Shown here: positions 23,501 to 31,365 of the stretch, one piece after another
How positions within the stretch are numbered: position 1 is the stretch's first letter
Layout: the number at the start of each line of letters is the position of its first letter
Virus record (IMG/VR): IMGVR_UViG_3300048592_000229
Coordinates: 1 to 64,000 of that record
From: a virus
DNA: 64,000 bases
Direction: 5' to 3' (one strand)
Made by a program: the position numbers and the translations under genes
The notes under the pieces: model-generated
What the model was told of the DNA's origin: nothing
Database searches by the model: none
Seen by the model: the letters and a program-made list of their open reading frames with translations, nothing else

Positions 23501-25442
23501 CAGCAACTTCTCGCAAGCGCAGCAATTCGCGCGAACCCGAAGCGGCACGCACGGCATGACGACCACCGGCCTGTTGCCGGGACCACCGACCGCTGGCCAG
23601 CGCGCGATGATTGCAACCGGCGGAAAGCTGGGACACGACCCGCAGACCGTGCAATCCATGATGCGCCAGCGTCGGCCGATGGCGCGCGCCAAGTGGCCCG
23701 CACGCGGTAACGACGAAGTGATTGACGCGCTGCTGGGTCGCGGCAAGACCGGGCGTACATTCCCCGGAGTCGTGACGTTCGCGCGCGACTTCGAGCCGTT
23801 GAACATCCAGCGTCAGCGCGGCATCAAGCGCCGGATGATGCGCCGCCCGTCCGCTGACTTCGAGCCGCTGACAATTCCGGCGCAGGAGGGCGACGACTTC
23901 AGCCCGCTGACTATTTTGCGTCGCGCAGCCGCGAAGAAGCAGACGCCCAACCGGCTCGCATACATCGACCGCGCGCGCAATCTGCGCCGCCCGCCACAGG
24001 CTGGCGAATCGCTCGGGCAAGAGTTTGACGACGATGACGACCGCGCGAACGATATCGCAACGATCCAAAGCGGTTACGCATCCAGCGGGTTTGCGCCGCG
24101 TCGTCGCCTTGGCGAGCATCAGATTCGGCAGATGACGGACCCGCGCGAGCGCCGCATGCGGTCGCTGGCTGACGATTCGCCACGTATCGGACCGGAGCGG
24201 ACAGACCGGCCGCGCGTTGTGGAGCGTGACGATCCGGCACCGGCCGCTCCGCTGACGCCACGATCCGCTCTGGCTATGTTCCCGAAGCGTCCGCAGCAAG
24301 GACGCCAGCAGGCGACCAGCGCCCGCAGTCCAATGCCCACCGTGCGGCAGGTTCCTCGCGACGTTGGCCGCGTCAGCCGTGAACCGGTCAGCGCGCAGTT
24401 GCAGCGCGAGTTTTTGCCCGCTCGTCAGCGTGGCGTCGCGTTGCCGCAGCGTCAGCGCGGAGATGTGTCGTGGTCGCCCGGCAATCGCGGGGCGCGACCG
24501 GAAGCCAGCGCGATGCTCCGGCGTAGCGGGTTCGGCCCGAAGCCAGACCGCACATGGAACCAACTAATCAGCCGCGCGCGTGGTGAGCAGGCCGCCAGTA
24601 ACCGCACAGCCGGTCGCGTCAAGAGCGCAATCGGTGGCGGGCTTGGCGGGCTTGCGCTCGGCGCGTTGACTGGCGGTGTCGCTGCGCCCATCGGTTCGGC
24701 GCTCGGGTCGTACATCGGATCGACCGATTGGGGACGCCGCGCCGCATCGCGTGCCGGGCGCGCCGCACAAGGCCTGATCGGTGGCTTGCGTGGCCAGCAG
24801 CGCGGTACTGGACGTTCGGCCGCTGTCGGGCAACTGGCTGGTCAAGGGCTGCGCCGTGCGGGCGGGTTCATTCGTCGCCGGCTCGGATTCAGCATGGACG
24901 GACAGCGGTTCGGCGTGGACGACACATTGCAGCGCATGCGCGGATACAGCGGCGGGTTCACCATCCCGGAGATTGCGCCCGACCACAACCCGATGCGCGA
25001 CGCCTACGACCGCATGCCGACAGGCCAGCGCACGATGATGAAGCGCATGGTGGGCGAGGCGCAACTGGCGCTGGCACGCCGCCAGAACAACGCCGACGCG
25101 CTGCACAACTACGGCACGCCACGGATCAGCCGCATGCTACGCGGCGGCGCAGGACGCCCGCGCGGTGGTGCAAGGTTCGCGGCCGGTGAGCGCGGTGGCT
25201 TCATGGGTGCGCTCGGCCGCGTCGGCCGCATGGCCAGCTACGCGCTGCCCGGCTCGCCTGTGCGCACGTATCGTGAGTTGCGCCAGAGCGGGCGCGGACG
25301 GCTCACTTCGGCACTAGCCGGCGCGGCCGGAACGGCGCTGGACCTGACGGCGGTTCCGGGGAGCGGCGCGAGCATGGCGGTTCGGAGGCTGCTGCGCAAG
25401 CGGCAGGGGCAGCAGTTTGCGAGGTGCGCACGGGGGGCGTGA
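20586..25442 (+). CDS. giant minor-head/ejection-type protein with 2H phosphoesterase domain
   Basis: 1618 residues, Arg/Gly-rich and largely disordered, placed where Mu-like phages carry the minor head protein. Residues 230-400 hold a 2H phosphoesterase domain with motifs PPHITVLYM (His284, Thr286) and YKPHVTIKYVE (His372, Thr374). Residues 428-447 (NPVGAESAGANTVSQFRRDI) resemble the N-terminus of the major capsid protein. Further on are repeats DFEPLNI, DFEPLTI, DFSPLTI, several QRFA-like sites and a C-terminal hydrophobic Gly-rich region. Residues 535-720 are lower in GC. Probably packaged with or ejected before the DNA. Confidence 0.75.
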   Translation: MPDPRLSRPPLPPGVTWRPGLPPGVKPVDQRFPAVRAPRMPRKGQRNLLTTLESLPPGTRVRVTNILRRGGQRGGPGAKAAFNFIIGARPTWTNKTGRSGWAKPGQVERYGLKLIRDEDRGGAPRLLNTQSMVRVDVLGDDGESSQTYRRKRGSHNAVPVSERRYARDAARRTQGANQSLFYPRGQGPQDTGDEAVQPIKHWRGNRGAENFRRWLNVRASRPWSPVRPKDVEAPPGEAYNEDARTAVHFADDDGMRGLYICIDLDEWNAKRYREKKPEDDSPPHITVLYMGKQSSATADAVAEKVSAALNEVAQFGVEGIGRDVFEKCEDGKDAVYTPVHGEELHALRRTIQSAARSAGAVWSDTHPIYKPHVTIKYVEHGTGMDVEPVDNWYQTVDKVAIRHGDRLVSTAPLGKPRAKFSESVHFSNPVGAESAGANTVSQFRRDIHGKRRRGVSGPSVAQRFAAMFSAAPRSRMLPGTSGAGQFVRERVPGQYRANVLRSMRVASTTAPEQAFSILRPDELATPYDSDNSGQNRVIDSRSRLTHAVPTGGRNLDPYGESQSHGLSRDTPIGTGALSNRIRAAIPRPEHPDDPYDPRGVAHRNLSHQALTGSLGSPTTPADIEASGIRYLGNDSSGADSELRVMRRRHGAPEASEMRSLPRAGQNSMDNLRELLARNEMIRPTSLANMIRAARMLGDVAGSPVGAVRGARRLRRENPLARAGIQRFATVQVGDQPVEVPDTLANRLGVVPVPAVGITPTGGITQPRQPERMDGQRFALKDIPGWDTSDTLSPINEEERRITGLRGLTGQQRKAASRGERVDTSGRRTGARGGLLPKSPTSEGEWPANGDPRDDAVAMNGQVSRRIKNYHIATDGESGGVEAANIADALERFGLPAKVRSRRNFHRWLDQAGGFGRIEELSRGSAVVPMTPARLRMAIEAQSGIGRISRLERQPREAAMRRGLPGLPAGGQRSNFSQAQQFARTRSGTHGMTTTGLLPGPPTAGQRAMIATGGKLGHDPQTVQSMMRQRRPMARAKWPARGNDEVIDALLGRGKTGRTFPGVVTFARDFEPLNIQRQRGIKRRMMRRPSADFEPLTIPAQEGDDFSPLTILRRAAAKKQTPNRLAYIDRARNLRRPPQAGESLGQEFDDDDDRANDIATIQSGYASSGFAPRRRLGEHQIRQMTDPRERRMRSLADDSPRIGPERTDRPRVVERDDPAPAAPLTPRSALAMFPKRPQQGRQQATSARSPMPTVRQVPRDVGRVSREPVSAQLQREFLPARQRGVALPQRQRGDVSWSPGNRGARPEASAMLRRSGFGPKPDRTWNQLISRARGEQAASNRTAGRVKSAIGGGLGGLALGALTGGVAAPIGSALGSYIGSTDWGRRAASRAGRAAQGLIGGLRGQQRGTGRSAAVGQLAGQGLRRAGGFIRRRLGFSMDGQRFGVDDTLQRMRGYSGGFTIPEIAPDHNPMRDAYDRMPTGQRTMMKRMVGEAQLALARRQNNADALHNYGTPRISRMLRGGAGRPRGGARFAAGERGGFMGALGRVGRMASYALPGSPVRTYRELRQSGRGRLTSALAGAAGTALDLTAVPGSGASMAVRRLLRKRQGQQFARCARGA

Positions 25443-25444
25443 AC

Positions 25445-25660
25445 ATGGCGACAGCTACGAAGATCACGGTGATGGAGGCGGTAGCGGTGTTCCGCGAGCA
25501 CGGGTTCTTCGTGTCGCGCGTCTACGTGTGGCGTTGCTGCCGCGCCGGCCGCATACCAAGTGTGGCGGTCGCGAATCGCCTGTGGATGGAACGCGACGAC
25601 GTTGAGCAGTTCATCGCGGAGCAGGCGGATTCGTCACGGGTTGTGCGCGTCCGGGCGTGA
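25445..25660 (+). CDS. excisionase/MerR-type helix-turn-helix protein, 71 aa
   Basis: ITVMEAVAVFREHGFFVSRVYVWRCCRAGRIP then RLWMERDDVEQFIAE is the winged helix-turn-helix pattern of excisionase-like and MerR-like proteins (helix, turn, recognition helix, wing, capping helix). It follows the giant protein by 2 bases and is convergent with the AAA+ gene on the other strand. It may regulate head genes or that ATPase. Confidence 0.7.
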   Translation: MATATKITVMEAVAVFREHGFFVSRVYVWRCCRAGRIPSVAVANRLWMERDDVEQFIAEQADSSRVVRVRA

Positions 25661-25666
25661 TTCGTC

Positions 25667-26542
25667 TTACGCTTCGATTATCCGGCGCTTTCGCTCGTTC
25701 GTGCATGCTCGCACTATCTCCGCGTGCGACCAATTGAGCGGCATCTGATCGGCCGGGTAATCGTCGCCGATGCTGCGCGACACCAACTCGGCGCGATGCT
25801 TGTCAGACGGCAAGTCGAACCGAACGGCCACGTCAAACCGGCGATGAATCGCGTGGTCAAGATGCTCCGGACGGTTCGTTGCGGCAATCACCACGGCCGG
25901 TCCTTCATGCGCCTCCATCATCTGAAGCAGCACGTTCAGAATGCGATTGCCCTCGCGTTCGCTACCGCCATTGCCTTCCGACCGCGATGCGCCGAAGCTG
26001 TCAAACTCGTCAATCAGCAGTACGCAGCGATTGGCTCCGGCAAACTCAAACACCTTCGCCAACGATGCGCTGCTGGCACCCATGTAGGACTGAATGATGC
26101 GCTCCTGCCGCGCAACAACCAGCGGCACGCCGAGAGCGAGCGCTAATGCTCCTGCCGCGCTTGTCTTGCCGGTTCCGGGCGGGCCGTCGAAGATCAGTCG
26201 GCATGCCGGAACAAGCCCCTCATCCCGCAACCTGTCTCCGAACTCATGCTCTCGAATGACGCGTATCAGCGCTGAACGAACGTCGTCCGTGAGAACCATT
26301 TCATCCAACGCCATGCGCGGTGTTGACGGCTCTACCAAGTTGCCCTCGCCGTCCTTGCCGGTCGGCAGCCGCATCAACTGCCGCGCTTCGGGGTGCTGGC
26401 CGATCATTCGCTGGATTCGCGCTGCGACCTGCGGCGAGCGCTTGTGCTCGTTTGCTGCGATAATTCCAGCGACTGACCGGAATCGAACCATGTCGCCGGA
26501 CAACACAGACTGGATCAAGGCGATAACATCCTGAGACTTCAT
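25667..26542 (-). CDS. AAA+ ATPase, IetA-like, solitary
   Basis: The N-terminus DVIALIQSVLSGDMVRFRSV plus a helical linker resembles the small AAA+ ATPases that partner subtilisin-like proteases in ATPase/protease defence pairs (IetA of IetAS). The AAA core is complete: Walker A FDGPPGTGKTS, Walker B VLLIDEFDS, sensor 1 IAATNRPE and an arginine finger HRRFD. No protease partner is encoded nearby. It is the only minus-strand gene in the head module and has its own promoter, like a moron. It could be a defence, anti-defence or assembly factor. Confidence 0.8.
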   Translation of the reverse strand: MKSQDVIALIQSVLSGDMVRFRSVAGIIAANEHKRSPQVAARIQRMIGQHPEARQLMRLPTGKDGEGNLVEPSTPRMALDEMVLTDDVRSALIRVIREHEFGDRLRDEGLVPACRLIFDGPPGTGKTSAAGALALALGVPLVVARQERIIQSYMGASSASLAKVFEFAGANRCVLLIDEFDSFGASRSEGNGGSEREGNRILNVLLQMMEAHEGPAVVIAATNRPEHLDHAIHRRFDVAVRFDLPSDKHRAELVSRSIGDDYPADQMPLNWSHAEIVRACTNERKRRIIEA

Positions 26543-26586
26543 GCTTCACTCTCGCTAATTTGGCACAGAAAACGATCCGGCTGAGG

Positions 26587-26595
26587 ATTGTACCA
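26587..26595 (-). promoter_or_regulatory. extended -10 promoter for the AAA+ gene
   Basis: On the minus strand TGGTACAAT gives an extended -10 (TGn plus TACAAT), about 45 bases before the ATPase start. No good -35 is seen at 17 bases. Just upstream are three GTTAC/GTAAC pentamers at 26607-26611, 26616-26620 and 26632-26636 that could be activator or repressor sites. Confidence 0.55.
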
Positions 26596-26689
26596 GCCCG
26601 CATCCTGTTACGCTTGTTACTTTGCCGTGACGTAACCGCTCGCGCGCACGATGATTCCGCCAGAACACGCGGATTCAACAAGGCACGCG

Positions 26690-28423
26690 ATGGTCGCGCA
26701 AACCGTAACGCAACTGCGATACCCGCTGATCGCCGATGGCATCAAGCGCGCGACTACAGGCATCGACTTCGGCAAGCGGTATCGCGCCGAGAAGATGCCA
26801 AACGGCAACTTCGCCATTCGCGACGTTGAAATCTTTCAGGCGTGCCAGCGGCCGAACCCGGCGACCGGAGCGGTTGACGACTTCGGGCAGAAGTTCCTTG
26901 AAACCGCGCTGTCTGCATTCCGCGAGCGCAGCAGCGATCAGTACCTGCCGCCGGTCCACATCGGGCACCACAAGGGCCAGACCGTCGCCAACGAGTTTGC
27001 CGGGCACCTGATCCTCAAGCGCGTCGAGAACGACAAGAAGGGCATCCCGACGCTGTACGGCGACATGGTGGAGATTCCGCCGCGTGCGTTCGCCGAAATC
27101 ATGGCAAACCGGTTGCCTTACCGCTCGGTCGAAATCAACAACCCGGCCAGCGGTGAAATCAGCAGCCTGGCGCTGCTCTCAACCGAAGTGCCGTACTTCA
27201 AGTTCCCGCTGATGCGCGTCGAGAAGGTCAACTTCTCCGCGAGCATGCCGGACACGCTCTGCTTCTCCGAAGACGGCTTCACGCCCGGCGGAACCGGCGT
27301 GTGCGTCACGCAGCGATTCTCTGGCGAAGGTGCCGCCCTGACTGAACCGACGCAGGCGCGTCAGATGTTCATGGGCTACGGCCGGCAGCACTACGCCGAT
27401 GGCGATGACGACGAACAGATGATGGACGACGGCGAGGATGCCGGCGACCCCGATATCGAAGAACTGCTGGCCAACCTGAGCGAGCCGGAACTGGCGGAAC
27501 TGCTGGATCAACTCGGACAGGACGACGGCAGCGGCTACGACGGCCAGGACGATTCCATGAACCCCGCGGCGGGTGACACCTCCGCAATGCAAGGCGAGGA
27601 TGAAATGGCCGGACCCATCGGCGAACAGATTCTCCAGTCTCTCGGCGAACTGACAACGGCTGTTCAGTCGTTGGCGTCGTCCAGCCCGGCAGCCAACCCG
27701 GCCATCCCGTCGCCGCCTCCGGTGAGCGCGCATGAGCCGAATGCCGGTGCCGCGCACTTCAGCGAGAACGGCAACGGCAAGATGCCGCTGTGGGCGCAGG
27801 CGTTCGTTGATCGCCTCACGAAGATGGAGAAGGAGACGGCCGAGCGCAACGCGCGGATGGACCAGTTCTTCTCCGAGATGGAAGCCGAACAGAAGTTCGC
27901 CGAGATGAAGGCGGAACAGGAATCTCGGATGAACGCCGTGGCTGACGACCTCGCCGCGCGCAAGTTCGATGAAGGCACCATCGATGCTGCATGGAACGCG
28001 GTTGCTCCGCGTGTGGCCGATGACCTCGCTCTGGTTGCAGGCGGACAGCGCAAGGAACTGACCGACCCCGCCGTGTTCTTCGGCGAGTACCTGCGCGGCG
28101 TTCCGGCCACGCAGCGCAGCAACCTGCCGACCCCGCCCGATGTGCCGGCTGGCGCTGACGCGTCCACGGCTGCGAACGGTGGCGCTGCCCCCGGGAGCAA
28201 GCCGCCGGTTGTGAGCGAACAGGCCAAGGCGTTTGCCGAGAAGCACGGCAAGAAGCCGAAGGCCGCGTTTGACGCCAACCCGGTCATGTTCTCGGAGACC
28301 TACGACAAGGCAATCGCCGAGTGGAAGGCCGAGTACGAAAACAGCCCGCGCGCTGCGATGTTCGGCAGCATGGATGCGTTCATCGCCAACCGCGTGAAGC
28401 AGCTTCCGACCGAAACCAACTGA
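26690..28423 (+). CDS. prohead protease fused to scaffold
   Basis: The N-terminal third has the Mu gpI-type protease pattern: VEIFQACQRP, YLPPVHIGHHKGQ with the likely catalytic His, and YRSVEINNP with the likely Ser, followed by SSLALLSTEVP. An acidic linker (DGDDDEQMMDDGEDAGDPD) leads to a coiled-coil scaffold-like part (EKETAERNARMDQFFSEME) and a C-terminal helical domain. Protease plus scaffold on one chain is usual in Mu-like phages. The ATG at 26690 has AAGG upstream; an ATG at 26651 would add 13 residues but has no ribosome site. Confidence 0.8.
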   Translation: MVAQTVTQLRYPLIADGIKRATTGIDFGKRYRAEKMPNGNFAIRDVEIFQACQRPNPATGAVDDFGQKFLETALSAFRERSSDQYLPPVHIGHHKGQTVANEFAGHLILKRVENDKKGIPTLYGDMVEIPPRAFAEIMANRLPYRSVEINNPASGEISSLALLSTEVPYFKFPLMRVEKVNFSASMPDTLCFSEDGFTPGGTGVCVTQRFSGEGAALTEPTQARQMFMGYGRQHYADGDDDEQMMDDGEDAGDPDIEELLANLSEPELAELLDQLGQDDGSGYDGQDDSMNPAAGDTSAMQGEDEMAGPIGEQILQSLGELTTAVQSLASSSPAANPAIPSPPPVSAHEPNAGAAHFSENGNGKMPLWAQAFVDRLTKMEKETAERNARMDQFFSEMEAEQKFAEMKAEQESRMNAVADDLAARKFDEGTIDAAWNAVAPRVADDLALVAGGQRKELTDPAVFFGEYLRGVPATQRSNLPTPPDVPAGADASTAANGGAAPGSKPPVVSEQAKAFAEKHGKKPKAAFDANPVMFSETYDKAIAEWKAEYENSPRAAMFGSMDAFIANRVKQLPTETN

Positions 28424-28458
28424 ACTGATCGGCCAACCGGCCCTGACGGAGAACCCGG

Positions 28459-29403
28459 ATGACTGCTCTCGCTGCGAACAAGAACCTCAACCTCGGCACG
28501 TTCGATGTGACGGGCGCGCTTGAAGTGCGTGCAACCGCCGACACGTTCTATGCCGGCGCGCTGCTGGAACTCAACTTTGCGACTGGACTGGTTGCGCCAC
28601 TCGGCACCACCGGCTACCCGTCGGCGCGCTTCTGCGGCATCTGCGCGCAGGAGAAAGTCGTCACGGCCACGTCTGACCAGTACGTCAAGGTGTGGGTCAA
28701 CGGCAAGATCATCAAGGGCGAAGTGGTCGCGGGCGCTACCGGCGTGGGTAACATCGGCAAGCCAGTGTACTGCACGACCGACAACGCCGAAGACGACATG
28801 ACGCTGACCAGCACCAGCGCCACGCCCATCGGCACCGTCATCAAGCACAACTCGTCCACGTCGTGCGACGTGCTGACCTACGACACGCGCCACGTCTTCG
28901 AGACCTACGCGGCCGGCGCTGACCTTCTCGGCGCGGTGATCGCCAACTCGTCGGCGCACACGAACACCACGACCGAAGCCAGCTTCGACCAGACCGTGGT
29001 GATTCCGGCCGGAACGATCCGCGTCGGCGACGTGTACCAGATTGCGGCCGGCGTCAACGCAACGGCGACCAACTCCACCAACACGCTGACGTGCAAGTTG
29101 CGCTTCGGCGGGACCACGATTGCAACCAGCGGTGCCATCGACGTGGCGAACTCGGATACCTGGGTCTGCATGGCTCAGGTGACGATCCGCACGATTGGCG
29201 CAAGCGGCACCGGCAAGGCTGTGAACCTGCAACACGGTCCGGACGCCGAAACGACCGGATCGGATGCCGGCGCGCTGGTCGATATCGCGTCGGTGGACAC
29301 GACTTCGGCCGTCACGGTTGACGCACGCGCCGACTGGTCGGTTGCCAACTCCGGAAACTCCTGCCGCCTGGAATACCTGACCGTCACCAAGTTTGCCCGC
29401 TGA
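28459..29403 (+). CDS. capsid decoration protein, two domains
   Basis: Residues 1-150 are the decoration-type domain shared with 17827 (DTFYAGALLEL ... VGNIGKPVYCTTDNAEDD). Residues 155-314 are a beta-sandwich or jelly-roll-like domain ending SVANSGNSCRLEYL, shared with the C-terminal domain at 31366 (SAANAGNSCRLDI). It lies just before the major capsid gene, the usual place for head decoration or stabilisation proteins. CGGAG precedes the ATG. Confidence 0.7.
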   Translation: MTALAANKNLNLGTFDVTGALEVRATADTFYAGALLELNFATGLVAPLGTTGYPSARFCGICAQEKVVTATSDQYVKVWVNGKIIKGEVVAGATGVGNIGKPVYCTTDNAEDDMTLTSTSATPIGTVIKHNSSTSCDVLTYDTRHVFETYAAGADLLGAVIANSSAHTNTTTEASFDQTVVIPAGTIRVGDVYQIAAGVNATATNSTNTLTCKLRFGGTTIATSGAIDVANSDTWVCMAQVTIRTIGASGTGKAVNLQHGPDAETTGSDAGALVDIASVDTTSAVTVDARADWSVANSGNSCRLEYLTVTKFAR

Positions 29404-29440
29404 CCCATCCGGCCCGATACGGGCAAACGGAGATTGACCG

Positions 29441-30454
29441 ATGCCGAATCCGATTGGATCTGAAGCCGCGAGCGCAACGACCGTCACGCAGTTCCGCAAG
29501 GATCTGACCGACGTGTTCAACGAGCTGTTCGAGAACCACTACCACACGGACACGCCAAGCTGGAAGCAGCAGTTGTTCAAGGTGGTGCAAATGGACGGCG
29601 CGTACCTCGTCGCGCACACGCACATGAACGCTCCACTGTTCTATCCGCGCATCGACGGAGCGGAGGCGCAGGAATCCGGCATCGACGGGCTGACGTACAC
29701 GCTCTACCCCTACGACTACGAGACGCCGAAGATGGTGTGGGGCGTGAACGCGCTCCAGGACACGAAGAACAACTTCCGTTCGCGAGTGGACGAAGCCGCG
29801 ATGTACCTCGCGCGCTTCCGTGACTTCGCGCAGGAAGAACTCCAGGCCGGCGCGGCCACCACGTTCCTGCACGGCGAAGTGGACTTCACGACCATCTTCG
29901 GCAGCACCGGCCTGTTCAGCGCATCGCACACCTACAACGGCGTCACGCTGAACAACATCGTGACCGGCACCGGCACGGCGAGCGCAAACATCTTCGATGA
30001 CGTGTACTCGGCCCGCCGCGCGTTCATGGACATGAACGATGCGAACTCGCGCCCGTACTGGGACGAGATTCGACTGCGCGCCGCGCAGATGACCGTCGTG
30101 ATCCCGTCCGCGCTGGACCAGGCGTTTGACGGCGTGATCGCGTCCACCACCTACGTCACGCCGGGCGGCACCTCGCCGGCCGACAACTTCCTCAAGACGG
30201 TCTACGGCGACAAGCTGAACGTGGTCCACGACGCCGCGCTGACCGACGCCGACAACTACTTCTTCTACCGCACCAGCGACGTGGGCAACATGCGCCCGTA
30301 CGTCTACGGCGACCGCCTCGCGATCCAGCCGATCCTCTGGACGATGGAAGACAGCGACGAGTCGAAGAAGACCCACAACGAAGCGGCTCAATGGTGGATG
30401 CGCGCGGCGGTCGGCATCGGCGACCCGGTGACCGCCGTGACCGTGCAGAACTGA
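29441..30454 (+). CDS. major capsid protein (Mu gpT-like)
   Basis: 337 residues at the canonical position after protease/scaffold. FSASHTYNGVTLNNIVTG and the following ARRAFMDMNDANSRPYWDE and MTVVIPSALDQAF match the layout of the Mu gpT capsid family, an HK97-like fold. The N-terminus MPNPIGSEAASATTVTQF is shared with a segment in the giant protein at 20586. It should form the capsid shell after scaffold removal. GGAG lies ahead of the ATG. Confidence 0.82.
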   Translation: MPNPIGSEAASATTVTQFRKDLTDVFNELFENHYHTDTPSWKQQLFKVVQMDGAYLVAHTHMNAPLFYPRIDGAEAQESGIDGLTYTLYPYDYETPKMVWGVNALQDTKNNFRSRVDEAAMYLARFRDFAQEELQAGAATTFLHGEVDFTTIFGSTGLFSASHTYNGVTLNNIVTGTGTASANIFDDVYSARRAFMDMNDANSRPYWDEIRLRAAQMTVVIPSALDQAFDGVIASTTYVTPGGTSPADNFLKTVYGDKLNVVHDAALTDADNYFFYRTSDVGNMRPYVYGDRLAIQPILWTMEDSDESKKTHNEAAQWWMRAAVGIGDPVTAVTVQN

Positions 30455-30489
30455 TAGCGGACTGACGGGCAACCAGTGGAGAACGAGAC

Positions 30490-31359
30490 ATGGCGAAGCA
30501 CGACAACGCGAGCGGCAGCACGGCGGTAGCCGAGAAGCCGAAGAAGGAAGACGGAAGCCCGCGCGAGCGCAAGGGCGCGATCTACGAACTGTGGCTGGAC
30601 CCGCCGGGCGACGTGCCACACCACGTCACGCCGGCCCTGCCGTGCATCCTCATCACTGACCCGGTGAGCGGGAAGCAGAAGCTGGAAGGCCCGGCCATCC
30701 CGCGCAAGGTCCGCGTGCTGCCGTTGCGGTGCCCGAAGTGCTCGCATCGGTGGAGCTCGGAGCAGGCGCTGCGCACCGGAATTGCAATGACGCAGGAGCC
30801 GGACTTCGCCAATCGGCTGGTGGAGTCTCGCAATTGCCCGCGTTGCCGGTCCGAGCGCAAGGTGGACGTGCAGGGGCTGAGCGTTGACACGCACGGCAAC
30901 CCGCACCAGTGGCAGGACGCCCGCATGCAGTTGTGGCTGTACGACGACGAAGTTGACCGCCTGCGCGAGCACATCAATGAAGACGATGCCACGCCGCACT
31001 ACGAGACGCTGACGTTCGCCGATGGAAGCACCACTCAGCGCCGCGTCACATCCGGCATCGGCCGGGGCGTCGTGAACTTCCGGCACAAGGGCCGCGTGCG
31101 CCGCGTGAACCTCGCGAAATTCGTTCGCATCCGCCGGCTGGATGCCGTGGTCGCTCTGCCGCTGGACGTACTGGAGAAGCACCAGGAACTCGGCCGAAAG
31201 GTCGAGGAACTGTCGCACCAGATCGCCACGAAGATTGACTCCATGGCGTCGGCATCCAACGGCAACGAACGCGACAAGATTGCCGATCAACTCGCTGAAC
31301 TGAACAAGCAGCGCAAGGCTTTGCAGGCCGAGCGTGACGCGCTCTCGAACCCGGAATGA
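30490..31359 (+). CDS. zinc-ribbon and coiled-coil protein, 289 aa
   Basis: A CPKC ... CPRC pair around residues 80-120 should bind zinc. A charged domain with VNLAKFVRIRRLD follows, and the last 60 residues are a coiled coil (LEKHQELGRKVEELSHQIATK, LAELNKQRKALQAERDAL). It lies between major capsid and capsid-fibre genes, so it is probably a head-associated or assembly protein. No named family. Confidence 0.65.
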   Translation: MAKHDNASGSTAVAEKPKKEDGSPRERKGAIYELWLDPPGDVPHHVTPALPCILITDPVSGKQKLEGPAIPRKVRVLPLRCPKCSHRWSSEQALRTGIAMTQEPDFANRLVESRNCPRCRSERKVDVQGLSVDTHGNPHQWQDARMQLWLYDDEVDRLREHINEDDATPHYETLTFADGSTTQRRVTSGIGRGVVNFRHKGRVRRVNLAKFVRIRRLDAVVALPLDVLEKHQELGRKVEELSHQIATKIDSMASASNGNERDKIADQLAELNKQRKALQAERDALSNPE

Positions 31360-31365
31360 TGACCG

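Noticed and set aside
26651-26689. Longer start for the protease/scaffold gene
   Set aside because: The ATG at 26651 has no ribosome site, while 26690 has AAGG at good spacing; kept as an alternative only.
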